A stretch of DNA of 64,000 bases from Ardenticatenaceae bacterium (GCA_020634235.1 JACKCB010000001.1:1736001-1800000); one strand, 5' to 3'; positions 44,189 through 53,349 are shown, counted from the stretch's first letter. Made by a program: numbers and translations. Notes: generated by a model from the letters alone, not told the origin.

Positions 44189-45886
44189 TCAGCGCAGCAT
44201 GTTGATGTCGCGGTGGGGGCGGTTGGCAGCACTGCTGCCGCGCATTTCGTCGTAGAACTGCTGGTCATAGCGGCGGGATTTTACCGGGATGGGCATTTTC
44301 ACCCCCCAGCCCAGCAGCAGAACCTCTTCTTTCTCTTGCAAACGGGCCAACATGCCGCGCAGCTGATCCCGGCCGGCCAGCCCGGTGAGCACGGCACGGA
44401 TGTCGTCTTCGTCCCCCAGCCAGCCGGTGATGCGCGTGCCCAACTGGGACATCACCTCATCGTCGATGCCGGAGGGGCGCTGGTCTACCACCAGCAGGGT
44501 GACGAAATATTTGCGCAGCTCGCGGGCGATGATACCAAAGGCGGTCTGGCCGGAGAGGCGCGGGTTGAGCAGTTTGTGGGCCTCTTCGATGGCAATGAGC
44601 AGCGGCCGCGGAGCGGGGTCGTTGTGGGTCTTGTGCTTTTCCGTCTTCTGCACCCAGTGCTGGCGGATGCGCCGGGTGAGGATGTTGGAAACCAGCAGGT
44701 AATCCAGGTCGCTGTCGTGCTCCCCAAAGGTGAGGATGACGTGCCGGCCGTTTTCTAGCTTGTCCACAATGGCGCTGACGGCGTCCCCGGCCGGGTTGGC
44801 CACCACATAGGGCTTATCATAAATCTGCTTCAGCTTGCGGTGCAGCGCTTCAGCCGCCTTCTCATGCACATTGTTGGCCCTGGACCAGGCCGCCACCGAA
44901 TTAGCCGCCGGCTCGGTTACCGTCTTGCCCGATTCAGTCGTGTACGTCTCTGTGGCCCCCGGTTCCAGGGCCATGAACTTCTCGAACCAGTCCGGGCCAA
45001 ACTCGCGATCCAGCGCATTCAGGGTGACCGGGGCGGTGTCGGTCAGGTTCAGCGCTTCGGCCAGCAGGCTAATGTCGCTGGTCTGGAAATCGCGCAGGGC
45101 CAGCTCCAGGGTGAAGTCGGGCGTGTGGCCGCGGACCGTGGCCCCAGCGCCCAGGGCGGCTACCTGCACCTTCACGCCGAAAAGCGAGCGCAGCCCCAAG
45201 ACCGTTGTGCCCTGGTCCGAATCCAGGTCGTCGAAGGCGTATTCATTGTGCATATCGAAGACCAGCGCCGCGGCCGCATCTTCGCCCATCAATCCGGCCA
45301 GCACCATGCGGGTGAGGAAGCTCTTGCCGGTGCCGGTCGCGCCAAATATGCCGCTGGAACGCTTGATGAAGCGCTTCAAATCGAGCCGCACCGGGTGCCC
45401 CTGCTCGATGGTGTGGCCAATGATGAAGCTGCCGGGGAAGATTTCGGCCACATCTCCTTCGTCGGCCAGGCGCACCGGGGCATGGTGGGCGGGCACCGTT
45501 TTCACCGGCTTGGGGCCGGGATTTTCCTGCTGGTTTTCCACCCGCTCCTGCCAATCGAGCAGTTCGGAGGGGTCGTCGGGGCCGCGGTCCAGCATGAGGG
45601 TGGGGTACATGCTCAGGCTGGTGTAGAGTGTTTTGCCTTGCAGCAGGCGGCCAATGGCTGGCTGGAGGCGCGTGGTCTGTTCGTCCGCAAAGCGGGGGTC
45701 GGTGGCCCCTAGCTGCAAGTCGGTGACCAGGCCATAGTAACGATAGCGCCCGCTGTCGCAGACGACAAAGCCACCTTCCTGCACTTCGTCGGCCGGCACA
45801 GTAAGCCGCACGCGGAAGCTCTCTTTCAGTCCGCCGCCAATGATGTAGCCGACGGGTTGGTTGGTGGGAGAAGGATGATCGTTCAT
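44189..45886 (-). CDS. herA: HerA-type hexameric ATPase (DUF87)
   Basis: A DNA-translocating ATPase that works with NurA nuclease in DNA-end resection. The 565-residue product has an N-terminal HAS-barrel-like region (about 8-60), Walker A GATGTGKSFL (182-191), a Walker B in LLIAIEEAHKLL, and an arginine-finger region GTRITGWLGDEDD. It is the third gene of a minus-strand trio: NurA, a small HAS-barrel-like protein, HerA. The start at 45886 (MNDHPSP) is chosen; ATG 45913 is an alternative. In archaea these partners act with Mre11-Rad50; bacterial HerA is also a component of phage-defence pairs, but no Sir2 or DUF4297 effector is adjacent here. Confidence 0.9.
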   Translation of the reverse strand: MNDHPSPTNQPVGYIIGGGLKESFRVRLTVPADEVQEGGFVVCDSGRYRYYGLVTDLQLGATDPRFADEQTTRLQPAIGRLLQGKTLYTSLSMYPTLMLDRGPDDPSELLDWQERVENQQENPGPKPVKTVPAHHAPVRLADEGDVAEIFPGSFIIGHTIEQGHPVRLDLKRFIKRSSGIFGATGTGKSFLTRMVLAGLMGEDAAAALVFDMHNEYAFDDLDSDQGTTVLGLRSLFGVKVQVAALGAGATVRGHTPDFTLELALRDFQTSDISLLAEALNLTDTAPVTLNALDREFGPDWFEKFMALEPGATETYTTESGKTVTEPAANSVAAWSRANNVHEKAAEALHRKLKQIYDKPYVVANPAGDAVSAIVDKLENGRHVILTFGEHDSDLDYLLVSNILTRRIRQHWVQKTEKHKTHNDPAPRPLLIAIEEAHKLLNPRLSGQTAFGIIARELRKYFVTLLVVDQRPSGIDDEVMSQLGTRITGWLGDEDDIRAVLTGLAGRDQLRGMLARLQEKEEVLLLGWGVKMPIPVKSRRYDQQFYDEMRGSSAANRPHRDINMLR

Positions 45887-45932
45887 GGTGATTCCGGTAA
45901 TGTGGGGCGTCATACGCAAGTGGAGGGATGGG

Positions 45933-46577
45933 TCATGCGGGCGTTACCGCCGGCAAATCGGGCAGCGCTTCGCTGATGGCCTCCAGGATGGGGATGAGCA
46001 GGTCGTAGTTGTTGCGCAGCAGCTCGATTAGCTCGCGCACGGTGGCCAGCGCCCAGGCGGCATCGGCCCCGCGGCGCAGGTAGGTGTCGCGGATATGGGC
46101 CACCAGCAGTTGGTCGACCGGCACCTGGTTCACGGCGCGCAAAATGAGACGGAGGTATCCCGGCCGGGTGGTAAACCGCCGCACCTCTTCACCATCCGTA
46201 CACAGCAGCACCGGGTCCAGGTTGAGCGGCGGGCGTGGCGGGAGGCCATGCACCAGCGTGCCATTCAGCTCGTAGCCAATGGTCAGCACACTCATCTCGA
46301 TGGGCAACAGCCGGTTGTTGCGCTGGTCCTCAATGACCGCCGCGCGCGGATTCTCGGCCAACACCAGGCGGCGCACCAGCGGGTCATCGTTAATGTTCAT
46401 CTCGTAGATGAGGCCGTAGATGGCTTCGCCGCTCTGCACCGGCCGGGCCTGTACCAGGCTGCCAAAGCTGGGGAGCGACAACTGCTGCACCCGGCTGCCA
46501 ATGGCAAAACCGGCCGTGCTGGCTCGCAGCACGCGGCCAATTTCAACAGGTTCGGGGGAATCATCAAACAGATCCAT
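45933..46577 (-). CDS. HAS-barrel-like small protein of the NurA-HerA cassette
   Basis: A 214-residue protein between nurA and herA. The N-terminal 95 residues (VEIGRVLRASTAGFAIGS, GEAIYGLIYEM) are beta-rich and resemble the HAS-barrel that HerA carries at its own N-terminus; the C-terminal third is helical. It has no catalytic motif. An upstream GTG at 46598 overlaps the nurA stop (GTGA) and is an alternative start, so translation is likely coupled. It could adapt the nuclease to the ATPase or substitute for an N-domain. Assignment as barrel is by eye. Confidence 0.65.
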   Translation of the reverse strand: MDLFDDSPEPVEIGRVLRASTAGFAIGSRVQQLSLPSFGSLVQARPVQSGEAIYGLIYEMNINDDPLVRRLVLAENPRAAVIEDQRNNRLLPIEMSVLTIGYELNGTLVHGLPPRPPLNLDPVLLCTDGEEVRRFTTRPGYLRLILRAVNQVPVDQLLVAHIRDTYLRRGADAAWALATVRELIELLRNNYDLLIPILEAISEALPDLPAVTPA

Positions 46578-46594
46578 AAGCATGACTCGTATTC

Positions 46595-47824
46595 TCACAA
46601 CCCGTGCTTTGTCTGGCCGGCGCGGGCGTCGTTCTTGCCGCTCTGCTTGGCGGTGATGTCGCCGCGCAGGTCGTAGCGCTGCATGGCGGTGTCGATCATC
46701 AGGTTCAGCCCTTCCTGGTCCTGGTAGCTGACCACGGCCAGCTCATCGGCGCGGGTGAGGATGTAGGGATAGCCGCCCATAATCTGGCATTGGTCAAAGA
46801 GCAGGGCGTGGACGGCGGCCACGGCGGCCGGGTCCTGGGCCACAGAGAGGGGGATATCGACGCGGGCAAGCTGGCTGCTGCCCCGGCCGGGGTTGAAATA
46901 GAAGAAGCAAACCTCGTTGCCAGCGTCACGGTCGCGGAAGTTGTTGTTTTGCTGCGAGACGTCTACAAAGACTTTGCTGCGCTGGCCGGGCTGGCGCAGC
47001 AGGCGCTGGAAAAGGTGGGCGTCGGTTGGCCCCGGCCGGGAGCTAAACAGCTCCAGCTTTTTGGCATCGTAGCCTGGCTCAGCCAGGACACGCAGCGTTT
47101 CCAGCATGGTGAGCACCGACCGCTTGCCGGGCTTGACGATGTAGCCGGCCAGCAGCGCGCCGCTGTCGCGTGCCTTCACCATAGCCCGCTGCCAGCCGTC
47201 CAGCACCCGCTGGCCTTCCGGGTTGCTGGTGCCGCCGGTGGGCCAATAAAGCAGCCGCTGGTCCAGCACCGCCAGCCGGGGGGCGGTCTCGCGGCGGTTG
47301 TCCCAGGCGGTGTTGGCCAGCGTTTCAATCTCGGCCAGGTCACGCCGCAGGTAAACGATGGCCCCATTGTCCACAAAGGGTTCGAGGGGGGCTTCCCCGG
47401 CCGGGCCGCCGCCGTCGGGATAATCGAGGGTGGGGTACGTCAGCCCGGCCGGGCTGCGCCCCTGGCCGTGGTAATAGGTAATAACCCCAATGTTGATGAG
47501 CGAATAGAGGTAAGCAGCGTGGCGGTCTGGCAAAATCTGCGAACCATCGCTGGCCATGAGCGTGGCCTGGGGCGGGGGCGGCGGCGCATCGACAACCACA
47601 TCCAGCGGCTCATTGTCGTCCACCGGCCGGGCCGAACGAAACAGCTTCCCGTCTACCTGGCTCAAGGCCATTTGCAGCGACTGCGCCAGGCCGCCCCAGT
47701 CGGTGGCATGGGCGTGCAGCCGGGCCAGGGCCGCCTCTAGCAGCGCGTCATGCTGCTGCGCACGCTGGTACGCCCCCTGGGCCATTTGCTCAATTTCCGG
47801 TGCCAGCTTCTCAAATTCCAGCAT
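46595..47824 (-). CDS. nurA: NurA-domain 5'-3' nuclease
   Basis: Nuclease partner of HerA, acting on single-stranded and double-stranded DNA ends. The 409-residue product has an N-terminal helical coiled region, then the metal-binding motif MASDGSQILPDRH with D93, and the later LAVLDQRLLYW, where a second acidic residue sits. A C-terminal TRADELAVVSYQDQEGLNL completes the NurA fold. Chosen ATG at 47824 (MLEFEKLAPE); a longer frame extends to 47890. First gene of the cassette. No Mre11 or Rad50 gene is in view. Confidence 0.88.
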   Translation of the reverse strand: MLEFEKLAPEIEQMAQGAYQRAQQHDALLEAALARLHAHATDWGGLAQSLQMALSQVDGKLFRSARPVDDNEPLDVVVDAPPPPPQATLMASDGSQILPDRHAAYLYSLINIGVITYYHGQGRSPAGLTYPTLDYPDGGGPAGEAPLEPFVDNGAIVYLRRDLAEIETLANTAWDNRRETAPRLAVLDQRLLYWPTGGTSNPEGQRVLDGWQRAMVKARDSGALLAGYIVKPGKRSVLTMLETLRVLAEPGYDAKKLELFSSRPGPTDAHLFQRLLRQPGQRSKVFVDVSQQNNNFRDRDAGNEVCFFYFNPGRGSSQLARVDIPLSVAQDPAAVAAVHALLFDQCQIMGGYPYILTRADELAVVSYQDQEGLNLMIDTAMQRYDLRGDITAKQSGKNDARAGQTKHGL

Positions 47825-47930
47825 GTTGGCCTGCTTCGTGACCTGTGAGTCGTGGCCAAGAGTGTAGCACAAATGAGCCAACTCACCCATTCACCCCCAC
47901 ACCCCCGCACCTATTCACCGCCGCACCCCC

Positions 47931-48452
47931 TCACTCATAGAAAACCGGTGCCAGAAATGGGGCAAACGCATAGGCCACGGCCATGGCAAAGGCCCGGTTA
48001 CGGGGTACCAATCCGTTGGTCAGGGCGCCAATGGCCCCACCGCGATGGTTGCTCTTGGTCTCACCCAGCAGGTCGTCCATCACCGGCCCCAGCTCTTCGC
48101 CGGCCAGCACGCGGCGGGCAATCCCGGCCGGGAGCGGCAGGCGCGCCGTGCCACCCAACCCCTCCCGGCCGGACTCATGAACGACAACCACCCAACCGAG
48201 TAACATCAACCCGGCCGGGTCCTGATGCACCCCCCCTTCCAACCCCACGCCAAACGTTGCCCCGGTCAGTTCGCGGGCTTCTTTGGCCCGGTTTCGCGCC
48301 CCGGCAATGCACTCCGCATCGCTCATGGGCATGGCCGAAACGCCGGTGGGCACAGCCACCGGCAGCAGTTCAGCCGCCGGCCACACCTGTTCAACAACGG
48401 TACGCACCGCGTTGAGCTTGGTGGGGTTGGTAGAGCCAACAGCAATCTTCAT
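47931..48452 (-). CDS. Inosine/xanthosine triphosphatase (YjjX/DUF84)
   Basis: House-cleaning enzyme that hydrolyses non-canonical purine nucleotides such as ITP and XTP. The 173-residue product has MKIAVGSTNPTKLNAV at the N-terminus (residues 1-16), SDAECIAGARNRA and VGLEGGV, plus LLGETKSNHRGGAIGALTNG near the end. The ATG at 48452 follows AGGACAGGCCAG. It begins 107 bases after the nurA start, divided by spacer, on the same strand. Normal length for the family. Confidence 0.92.
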   Translation of the reverse strand: MKIAVGSTNPTKLNAVRTVVEQVWPAAELLPVAVPTGVSAMPMSDAECIAGARNRAKEARELTGATFGVGLEGGVHQDPAGLMLLGWVVVVHESGREGLGGTARLPLPAGIARRVLAGEELGPVMDDLLGETKSNHRGGAIGALTNGLVPRNRAFAMAVAYAFAPFLAPVFYE

Positions 48453-48480
48453 CTGGCCTGTCCTGTGGGGATACGGAGCA

Positions 48481-48750
48481 TTAACGCTGCAACAAAAACA
48501 GCCAGTACTCCACCCCCTCCGCATCCGGGTCCGGGCCATGCTCCACGTGGCAAACCTGGTAGCGGCCCGCCTCAATCAGGCCCAACACATCCACCAGTGC
48601 CCGCCGCTCGGCCCGCGCCGGGTAATTCTCCAGGCCGCGGATCGCCTGGCGCATCGCTTCCCCACTTGCACCGCTGCCAATCACCTCATAGGTGATCTTC
48701 AGGCCGGTGTTATCCTTGCGCGGATTGGTGCGCAGAATAACGGTTTCCAT
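48481..48750 (-). CDS. Small hypothetical protein next to a GbsR-like regulator
   Basis: An 89-residue soluble protein with no family I recognise. It has charged helices (ARAERRALVDVLGLIEAGRY) and an acidic turn (DPDAEGVEYWLFL). It starts 36 bases after the regulator at 48787 on the same strand and precedes the YjjX gene by about 28 bases, so it may be part of either unit. AGGAGG precedes the ATG. The conserved-looking alternation of acidic and aromatic residues suggests a real gene, but nothing more can be said. Confidence 0.6.
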   Translation of the reverse strand: METVILRTNPRKDNTGLKITYEVIGSGASGEAMRQAIRGLENYPARAERRALVDVLGLIEAGRYQVCHVEHGPDPDAEGVEYWLFLLQR

Positions 48751-48786
48751 AGCACAACCTCCTACTTTTGTTGGCCGGCTGACAAG

Positions 48787-49323
48787 CTAGCCAATGTCGA
48801 TTTTGGTAATGTCGTCAAAATCTAGGGTTTTATCTGAGCCTAGAACCGTTTCCAGGGCCAGTTGGGCCACTTTGAAAAACGCCTCCAGGTCGTCGATACG
48901 CTCCAGGTAGAAGCCGGCCAGCGCCTTCTCCTCGTCCGAGAGATTCTCCTCGGCGGCGCGCAGGCGGGCTACATTTTCGCCCAAGACCTGCAGCGCCAAC
49001 TGCACCTCGCGCCGCTCCCGGCCGTTGAGTACGTTGCGGATCACCTTCCACAGCTCCGGCTCAGCTTCGTAGTACTTCTTGCGTTCGCCGCGCATCCAGA
49101 CCTCTTTGGCCATGCCCCAGCGCTCCAGGGCGCGCATATTCATGCTCACCGACCCCTTGCTAATCTGCAGCAGTTGGGTCAGGTCGTCCAGGGAAAGCGG
49201 CTCTGGGCTAAGCAGCAACGTGCCATAGAGACGTCCCATCACCTCGCTAAAGCCAAAGAAACGGGCCAGACGCCCGATACCGGCCACGGTACTATCATTA
49301 ACGGCCACCAGACTCTTGTGCAT
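48787..49323 (-). CDS. GbsR/MarR-family transcriptional regulator
   Basis: A 178-residue winged-helix regulator of the GbsR type. The helix-turn-helix reads LDDLTQLLQISKGSVSMNMRALERWGM (about 44-70), with a basic wing (MRGERKKYYEAEPE). The C-terminal half is a long dimerising helix. GbsR proteins often control glycine-betaine or osmolyte genes; none is adjacent, and the small gene downstream is the only likely co-transcribed partner. The ATG has weak spacing to its purine-rich upstream region. Inducer unknown. Confidence 0.85.
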   Translation of the reverse strand: MHKSLVAVNDSTVAGIGRLARFFGFSEVMGRLYGTLLLSPEPLSLDDLTQLLQISKGSVSMNMRALERWGMAKEVWMRGERKKYYEAEPELWKVIRNVLNGRERREVQLALQVLGENVARLRAAEENLSDEEKALAGFYLERIDDLEAFFKVAQLALETVLGSDKTLDFDDITKIDIG

Positions 49324-49411
49324 GCCACCCTACATTCAGAACGTTTTGAATGAATCATAACAAAACCGCCGGGAACAGGCAAGCATGTTTTGTGGGCGTG
49401 GCGCTGCCGGA

Positions 49412-50200
49412 TCACGCATGGTGCCAGAGGTGGTCTAGCGGTCCGTGGCCCGCCCCCAGGTGCCAGCCGGCCGCGCGGGCGATGGCCCGGCCGGTGTAGC
49501 TGCGGGCGCTGTGGATGGCCTGGAAGAGGGGCTGGCCCAGGGCCAGATAAGCGGTAATGGCGGCGGAGAGGGTGTCGCCGCTGCCGTGGGTGTTGGTGGT
49601 GGCGTGGCGTGGGGCGTGCAGCAGGTGGGTCTCCCGGCCGGGGCAGAATACATCCACCATCTCTTCTCCCGCCGCCCAGCCGGTCACCAGGACCGGCGGC
49701 GGCAGCGCCTGGGCCACAGCCACCACCTCAGGCAGGCTGCCCGGCCGGGGCCGGCCGGCCAGCAGCGCCGCCTCGCGCCAGTTGGGGGTGGCCAGCGTGG
49801 CCAGGGGCAGCAGCAAAGCCCGGTAAGCCGCCGCCACGTCGGCGGCAAACAGCGGCTCGCCGCGGTGGTTCACCAGCACCGGGTCTACTACCACGTGGGG
49901 CAGCGCATAGGCGGCCAGCCGTTCGGCCACCGCCTCAATGAGGGCAACCTGTCCCAGAAAACCCGTCTTCACCCCGGCCGCGCCATAATCGCTGAGGACG
50001 GCATCGATCTGCTGGGCCACGAACCCGGCCGGGAGAAACTGCACCCCCGCCACCTGCACACTATTTTGCGCCGTCACCACCGTAACCGCGCTCATGCCAT
50101 ACACCCCCAGCGCCGTCCACGTCTTCAGATCGGCCTGCAGCCCGGCCGCCCCACCACTGTCTGATCCGGCAATTGTGAGCAGCTTCACCGGTTCGGGCAT
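49412..50200 (-). CDS. thiD: Hydroxymethylpyrimidine/phosphomethylpyrimidine kinase
   Basis: Phosphorylates HMP and HMP-P for thiamine synthesis. The 262-residue product starts with LLTIAGSDSGGAAGLQAD, the PfkB-like HMP-binding region, and has VVDPVLVNHRGEPLF (about 119-133) and THGSGDTLSAAITAYLA near residue 205-220, where the catalytic Asp sits in GSGDT. Start at the second ATG (50200), 5 bases after GGAGAG; the first ATG is 3 bases upstream. A remarkable 32-base palindrome lies just upstream. No TPP riboswitch is evident in the 139-base spacer. Confidence 0.93.
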   Translation of the reverse strand: MPEPVKLLTIAGSDSGGAAGLQADLKTWTALGVYGMSAVTVVTAQNSVQVAGVQFLPAGFVAQQIDAVLSDYGAAGVKTGFLGQVALIEAVAERLAAYALPHVVVDPVLVNHRGEPLFAADVAAAYRALLLPLATLATPNWREAALLAGRPRPGSLPEVVAVAQALPPPVLVTGWAAGEEMVDVFCPGRETHLLHAPRHATTNTHGSGDTLSAAITAYLALGQPLFQAIHSARSYTGRAIARAAGWHLGAGHGPLDHLWHHA

Positions 50201-50215
50201 CATCTCTCCAGGATC

Positions 50216-50247
50216 GCACAGGGCCACCCGGCCGGGTGGCCCTGTGC
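50216..50247. repeat. 32-base perfect palindrome centred on CCGGCCGG
   Basis: Both halves are exact complements with no loop, from GCACAGGGCCACCCGG (50216-50231) to its complement ending at 50247. It sits between icd and thiD. On the minus strand no U-run follows, so it is not a canonical terminator, although a stable hairpin in RNA is possible. Confidence 0.85.
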
Positions 50248-50339
50248 CAAAAACACAACCATCAAGCAGCAGCGCCGGCGTTCGGCAGCTTGCGCCGCAC
50301 GCCCCACGCGCTATCCCCCTGCCAAATTCCGCCGGAGGG

Positions 50340-51581
50340 TTACATATTGTCAATGATAGCCTGGGCAAAGCCAGAGCAGCTCAACTTGGTAGCCCCTTCC
50401 ATCTGCCGGTGCAGGTCGTAGGTTACCGTCTTATTGCTAATCGCCTTAGACATCGCCTTCATCACCAGGTCGGCCGCTTCTTGCCAGCCCATGTATTCCA
50501 GCATCATCACCCCGCTCAGGATGAGGCTGCCGGGATTGACCATATCCTTGCCGGCATATTTGGGCGCGGTACCGTGAGTCGCTTCAAACAGGGCCACCCC
50601 GTCGCCGATATTGCCACCGGGGGCCATGCCCAGGCCGCCGACCTGGGCCGCGGCGGCGTCGCTCATGTAGTCGCCATTCAGGTTCAGCGTGGCGATGACC
50701 TCATACTCGTCGGTGCGCGTCAGCAACTGCTGCAGCATGTTGTCGGCGATGCGGTCCTTGATCACCACCTTCCCGGCCGGGGCGTGGCCATCATAATTGG
50801 CCCACAGTTCATCTTCCGTGATGGTGACATCGCCAAATTCAGCAGCCGCCAGCTCATAGCCCCAGTTCTTGAACGCGCCCTCGGTGAACTTCATGATGTT
50901 ACCCTTGTGCACCAGCGTCACGCTGCCGCGCCCGCGGTCAATGGCATATTGAATCGCCTGGCGCACCAGGCGCTTGGTGCCAAATTCGCTTACCGGCTTA
51001 ATACCAATGGCCGAATGCTCGCGCACATCTTTGCCCAGTTGTTCGCGCATAAACTTGATCAGCGCTTCGGCCCCTTCGGAGCCAGCTTCCCACTCAATGC
51101 CCGAATAAACATCTTCGGTGTTCTCGCGGAAGATGGTGATATTCATCTTCTCCGGGCTGCGCATGGGGCTGGGCGTGCCGGGGATGTAAGCGACTGGCCG
51201 GACGCAGGCATACAGGTCCAGCACCTGGCGCAGGGTTACGTTCAGGCTGCGGAAGCCGCCGCCGATGGGGGTGGTGAGAGGCCCTTTGATCCCTACCACA
51301 TACTCGCGCATGGCGGCAAAGCTCTCGTCGGGCATGTAGTCACCGTCATACAACTGGGCCGCTTTTTCGCCGGAGTAGATTTCCATCCAGGCGATTTTGC
51401 GGCGGCCGCCGTAAGCCTTTTCCACGGCTGCATCCCACACGCGCTTCGAGGCCGGCGTAATGTCCACGCCAATGCCATCACCCTCAATGAAGGCCACGAT
51501 GGGATGATCGGGCACGTGCAGTTTCCCGTTCTGGTAAGTGATTTTGTCGCCCGCAGGCACAACGATTTTTTCGAAAGACAT
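50340..51581 (-). CDS. icd: NADP-dependent isocitrate dehydrogenase
   Basis: Citric acid cycle enzyme converting isocitrate to 2-oxoglutarate. The 413-residue product has VAFIEGDGIGVDITPA near the N-terminus, the isocitrate-binding SPEKMNITIFRENTEDVYSG, VTLVHKGNIMKF and GGLGMAPGGNIGDGVALFEATHGTAPKYAGKD, all diagnostic. The ATG at 51581 follows AGGAGATAGCAGAAAG; upstream in-frame codons are not supported. It contains a single CCGGCCGG, near 50774, in contrast to its surroundings. Transcribed on its own before thiD. Confidence 0.95.
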   Translation of the reverse strand: MSFEKIVVPAGDKITYQNGKLHVPDHPIVAFIEGDGIGVDITPASKRVWDAAVEKAYGGRRKIAWMEIYSGEKAAQLYDGDYMPDESFAAMREYVVGIKGPLTTPIGGGFRSLNVTLRQVLDLYACVRPVAYIPGTPSPMRSPEKMNITIFRENTEDVYSGIEWEAGSEGAEALIKFMREQLGKDVREHSAIGIKPVSEFGTKRLVRQAIQYAIDRGRGSVTLVHKGNIMKFTEGAFKNWGYELAAAEFGDVTITEDELWANYDGHAPAGKVVIKDRIADNMLQQLLTRTDEYEVIATLNLNGDYMSDAAAAQVGGLGMAPGGNIGDGVALFEATHGTAPKYAGKDMVNPGSLILSGVMMLEYMGWQEAADLVMKAMSKAISNKTVTYDLHRQMEGATKLSCSGFAQAIIDNM

Positions 51582-51777
51582 CTTTCTGCTATCTCCTGTA
51601 TGAATTTGGTTCATGGATTCGTTGGAAAATTGCAAGACGCAGCACGCTGGGCCAGGTAAGCACCCGGCCGGGTGTCCGGCGGCCATGTTTGCCTCTGGGA
51701 ACAGCGCAGTGCAGCGGTTACGAGGCTGCGTAATTATACCGCCAACTGCGGATTTAGGGGAATGGCCCGGCCAATCG

Positions 51778-53010
51778 CTAGCGATCCTGGCTAAAAAGCG
51801 GCTTCACCTCAGCCGTGAGAATCCGGGCCCACAGATCGGTCTTTATGGTGTAGGCATCGCACTGCACCCGGCCGGTGCGCTGCTGCCCCTTCAACTCCAG
51901 CCCACCCGCCCCATTCTGGTAAATGTGGGTCCACGTCACCTGGTTCAGCGCGAAGGCGTCCAGGTTAAAAGTCCGTTCGGCGTCACGCAGGGCGACCATA
52001 CGCATCAGGCTCAGGTCACGGAACACCGGCCGGGGCAGCGTCCGCTCCTGATCAGCCACAAACTTCCAGGTACTGACCATACCAAAAAGCACCGTAATGA
52101 AGCCAGACAAACAGAGCAGCATTAGCCAGACCATGAGCATGCGCGGTCTAATTTCCCAGGCGTTGGCGTGCGGTGCTTCCACAGTCGCGCCATTGTGCGT
52201 ATTCAGGTAAGCGTTCAGGCGGCTTACCAGACCCTGGCTTTCCTGCACGACCTCTGGCCCCATGTCCTCACCCACCGCCTCTACCATGGCCAGCAAGTCA
52301 TCACGGGCCACCAGCACGCGCTGCTCCGGGGAAGCGACAACCGGGGCAAACTGTTCCTGTATCACGTCCAGACCCCACGGCCCCAACACGTAGAATAACA
52401 GGGGCATCAGCAGGGCAAAGGCCAACACCACCAAGATAACCCGCCACAAAACTGGGGGAACAGTATTGGCCAGGGCAGCCCGGCGCACCTTGCGCACATG
52501 CTGCCACTCGTGTAATTCGGGCCAGCTCTGGGTGATGGTCTTCAGCACGTACAAATTCACCGCCAGAATCAGGACCACCAGCGCTGTACGGTCTACGGCT
52601 CCGGGCACGGCCACAGTCGCCAGCACGGCCAGAAGGGCAATGAGGACCACGACCTGTATCAGCAGCGCCCTAAAGTGGGGATGCGCCGGCACCAGGGAAT
52701 CCAACAAAGAGAGGTCTGGGAACCATCGGATCTGGGTCGCCGCCTGGGGAGAGGGTCCCACGCTCAGGTTGAAATTGGGGTAGGACAACCCTTCCTGCAT
52801 GGGGTTGTAGGTCTGCACCCCGGCCGGGTGGCGTGGGTTACACAGGGCATACCAGGTGCTGTTGTTGGTGCCGCAGCGCGGACAAAACAAACCCGGCCGG
52901 GAACCTTCCCCACCAAATCGCCCATCCCCCTGCCAGGTAGACGATCTGTTGTGAGCAGCATCATAATAGAAACGTTCCTTGCAGCAAACGCACTCCAGAT
53001 GATGTCGCAT
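51778..53010 (-). CDS. Membrane protein with N-terminal zinc ribbon
   Basis: A 410-residue protein I do not recognise. The N-terminus has CVCC (about 8-11) and FCPRCGTN (about 42-49), a zinc-binding pair. Membrane helices lie at about 118-140, 145-160, 188-215 and 295-315, surrounding a periplasmic loop with helices (about 215-285). Length and layout suggest a four-helix protein with a long extracytoplasmic domain. The ATG has AGGAGGAGCAGTTTGCC upstream. Isolated between icd and the BrkB gene. Confidence 0.65.
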   Translation of the reverse strand: MRHHLECVCCKERFYYDAAHNRSSTWQGDGRFGGEGSRPGLFCPRCGTNNSTWYALCNPRHPAGVQTYNPMQEGLSYPNFNLSVGPSPQAATQIRWFPDLSLLDSLVPAHPHFRALLIQVVVLIALLAVLATVAVPGAVDRTALVVLILAVNLYVLKTITQSWPELHEWQHVRKVRRAALANTVPPVLWRVILVVLAFALLMPLLFYVLGPWGLDVIQEQFAPVVASPEQRVLVARDDLLAMVEAVGEDMGPEVVQESQGLVSRLNAYLNTHNGATVEAPHANAWEIRPRMLMVWLMLLCLSGFITVLFGMVSTWKFVADQERTLPRPVFRDLSLMRMVALRDAERTFNLDAFALNQVTWTHIYQNGAGGLELKGQQRTGRVQCDAYTIKTDLWARILTAEVKPLFSQDR

Positions 53011-53349
53011 GGCAAACTGCTCCTCCTGCCCGATTCAAGGCCTGCCCTCGCAGAGCATTGCCAGGAATCAAGAGCTATGCTGCCCCGCCGACCGCGACCC
53101 GGCGCAAGGCAAAGAAATCAGATACAAACGGCTGCCTACACAGCCGGCAACAATACATCTCTTGAACGGCCAGCCTATCCAGAGAAAGCCGGCACTACAT
53201 CAGGAAATCTGAACTGGCGCGCCCAGGCGCCAGGTTCAAACTGTCACAACTTCTGCTGACTTACATCATGGTACTTAGAACAGGATAGTACCATATTGGA
53301 GGCTCCTTGTGCCACCCTTAACTAAAAATGCGTCCCCCGGCCGGGAAAA
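53011..53349. other. 339-base spacer holding two inverted repeats
   Basis: No supported reading frame. ATGGTACT (53268-53275) pairs with AGTACCAT (53287-53294) around an 11-base loop, and TGGCGC (53215-53220) pairs with GCGCCA (53227-53232). It lies upstream of the gene starting at 53010 and downstream of the BrkB gene, so promoter or terminator roles are both possible. A copy of CCGGCCGG is at its end. Confidence 0.5.

Noticed and set aside
46604..47740. 378-residue plus-strand frame opposite nurA
   Set aside because: Antisense shadow of nurA without domain or ribosome-binding site.
44189..47824. Sir2-HerA or DUF4297-HerA phage-defence pair
   Set aside because: The partner is NurA and no Sir2 or DUF4297 effector is nearby; a repair role is the simpler reading.
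50204..50339. TPP riboswitch before thiD
   Set aside because: No conserved CUGAGA or other TPP aptamer elements are visible; only the 32-base palindrome is there.
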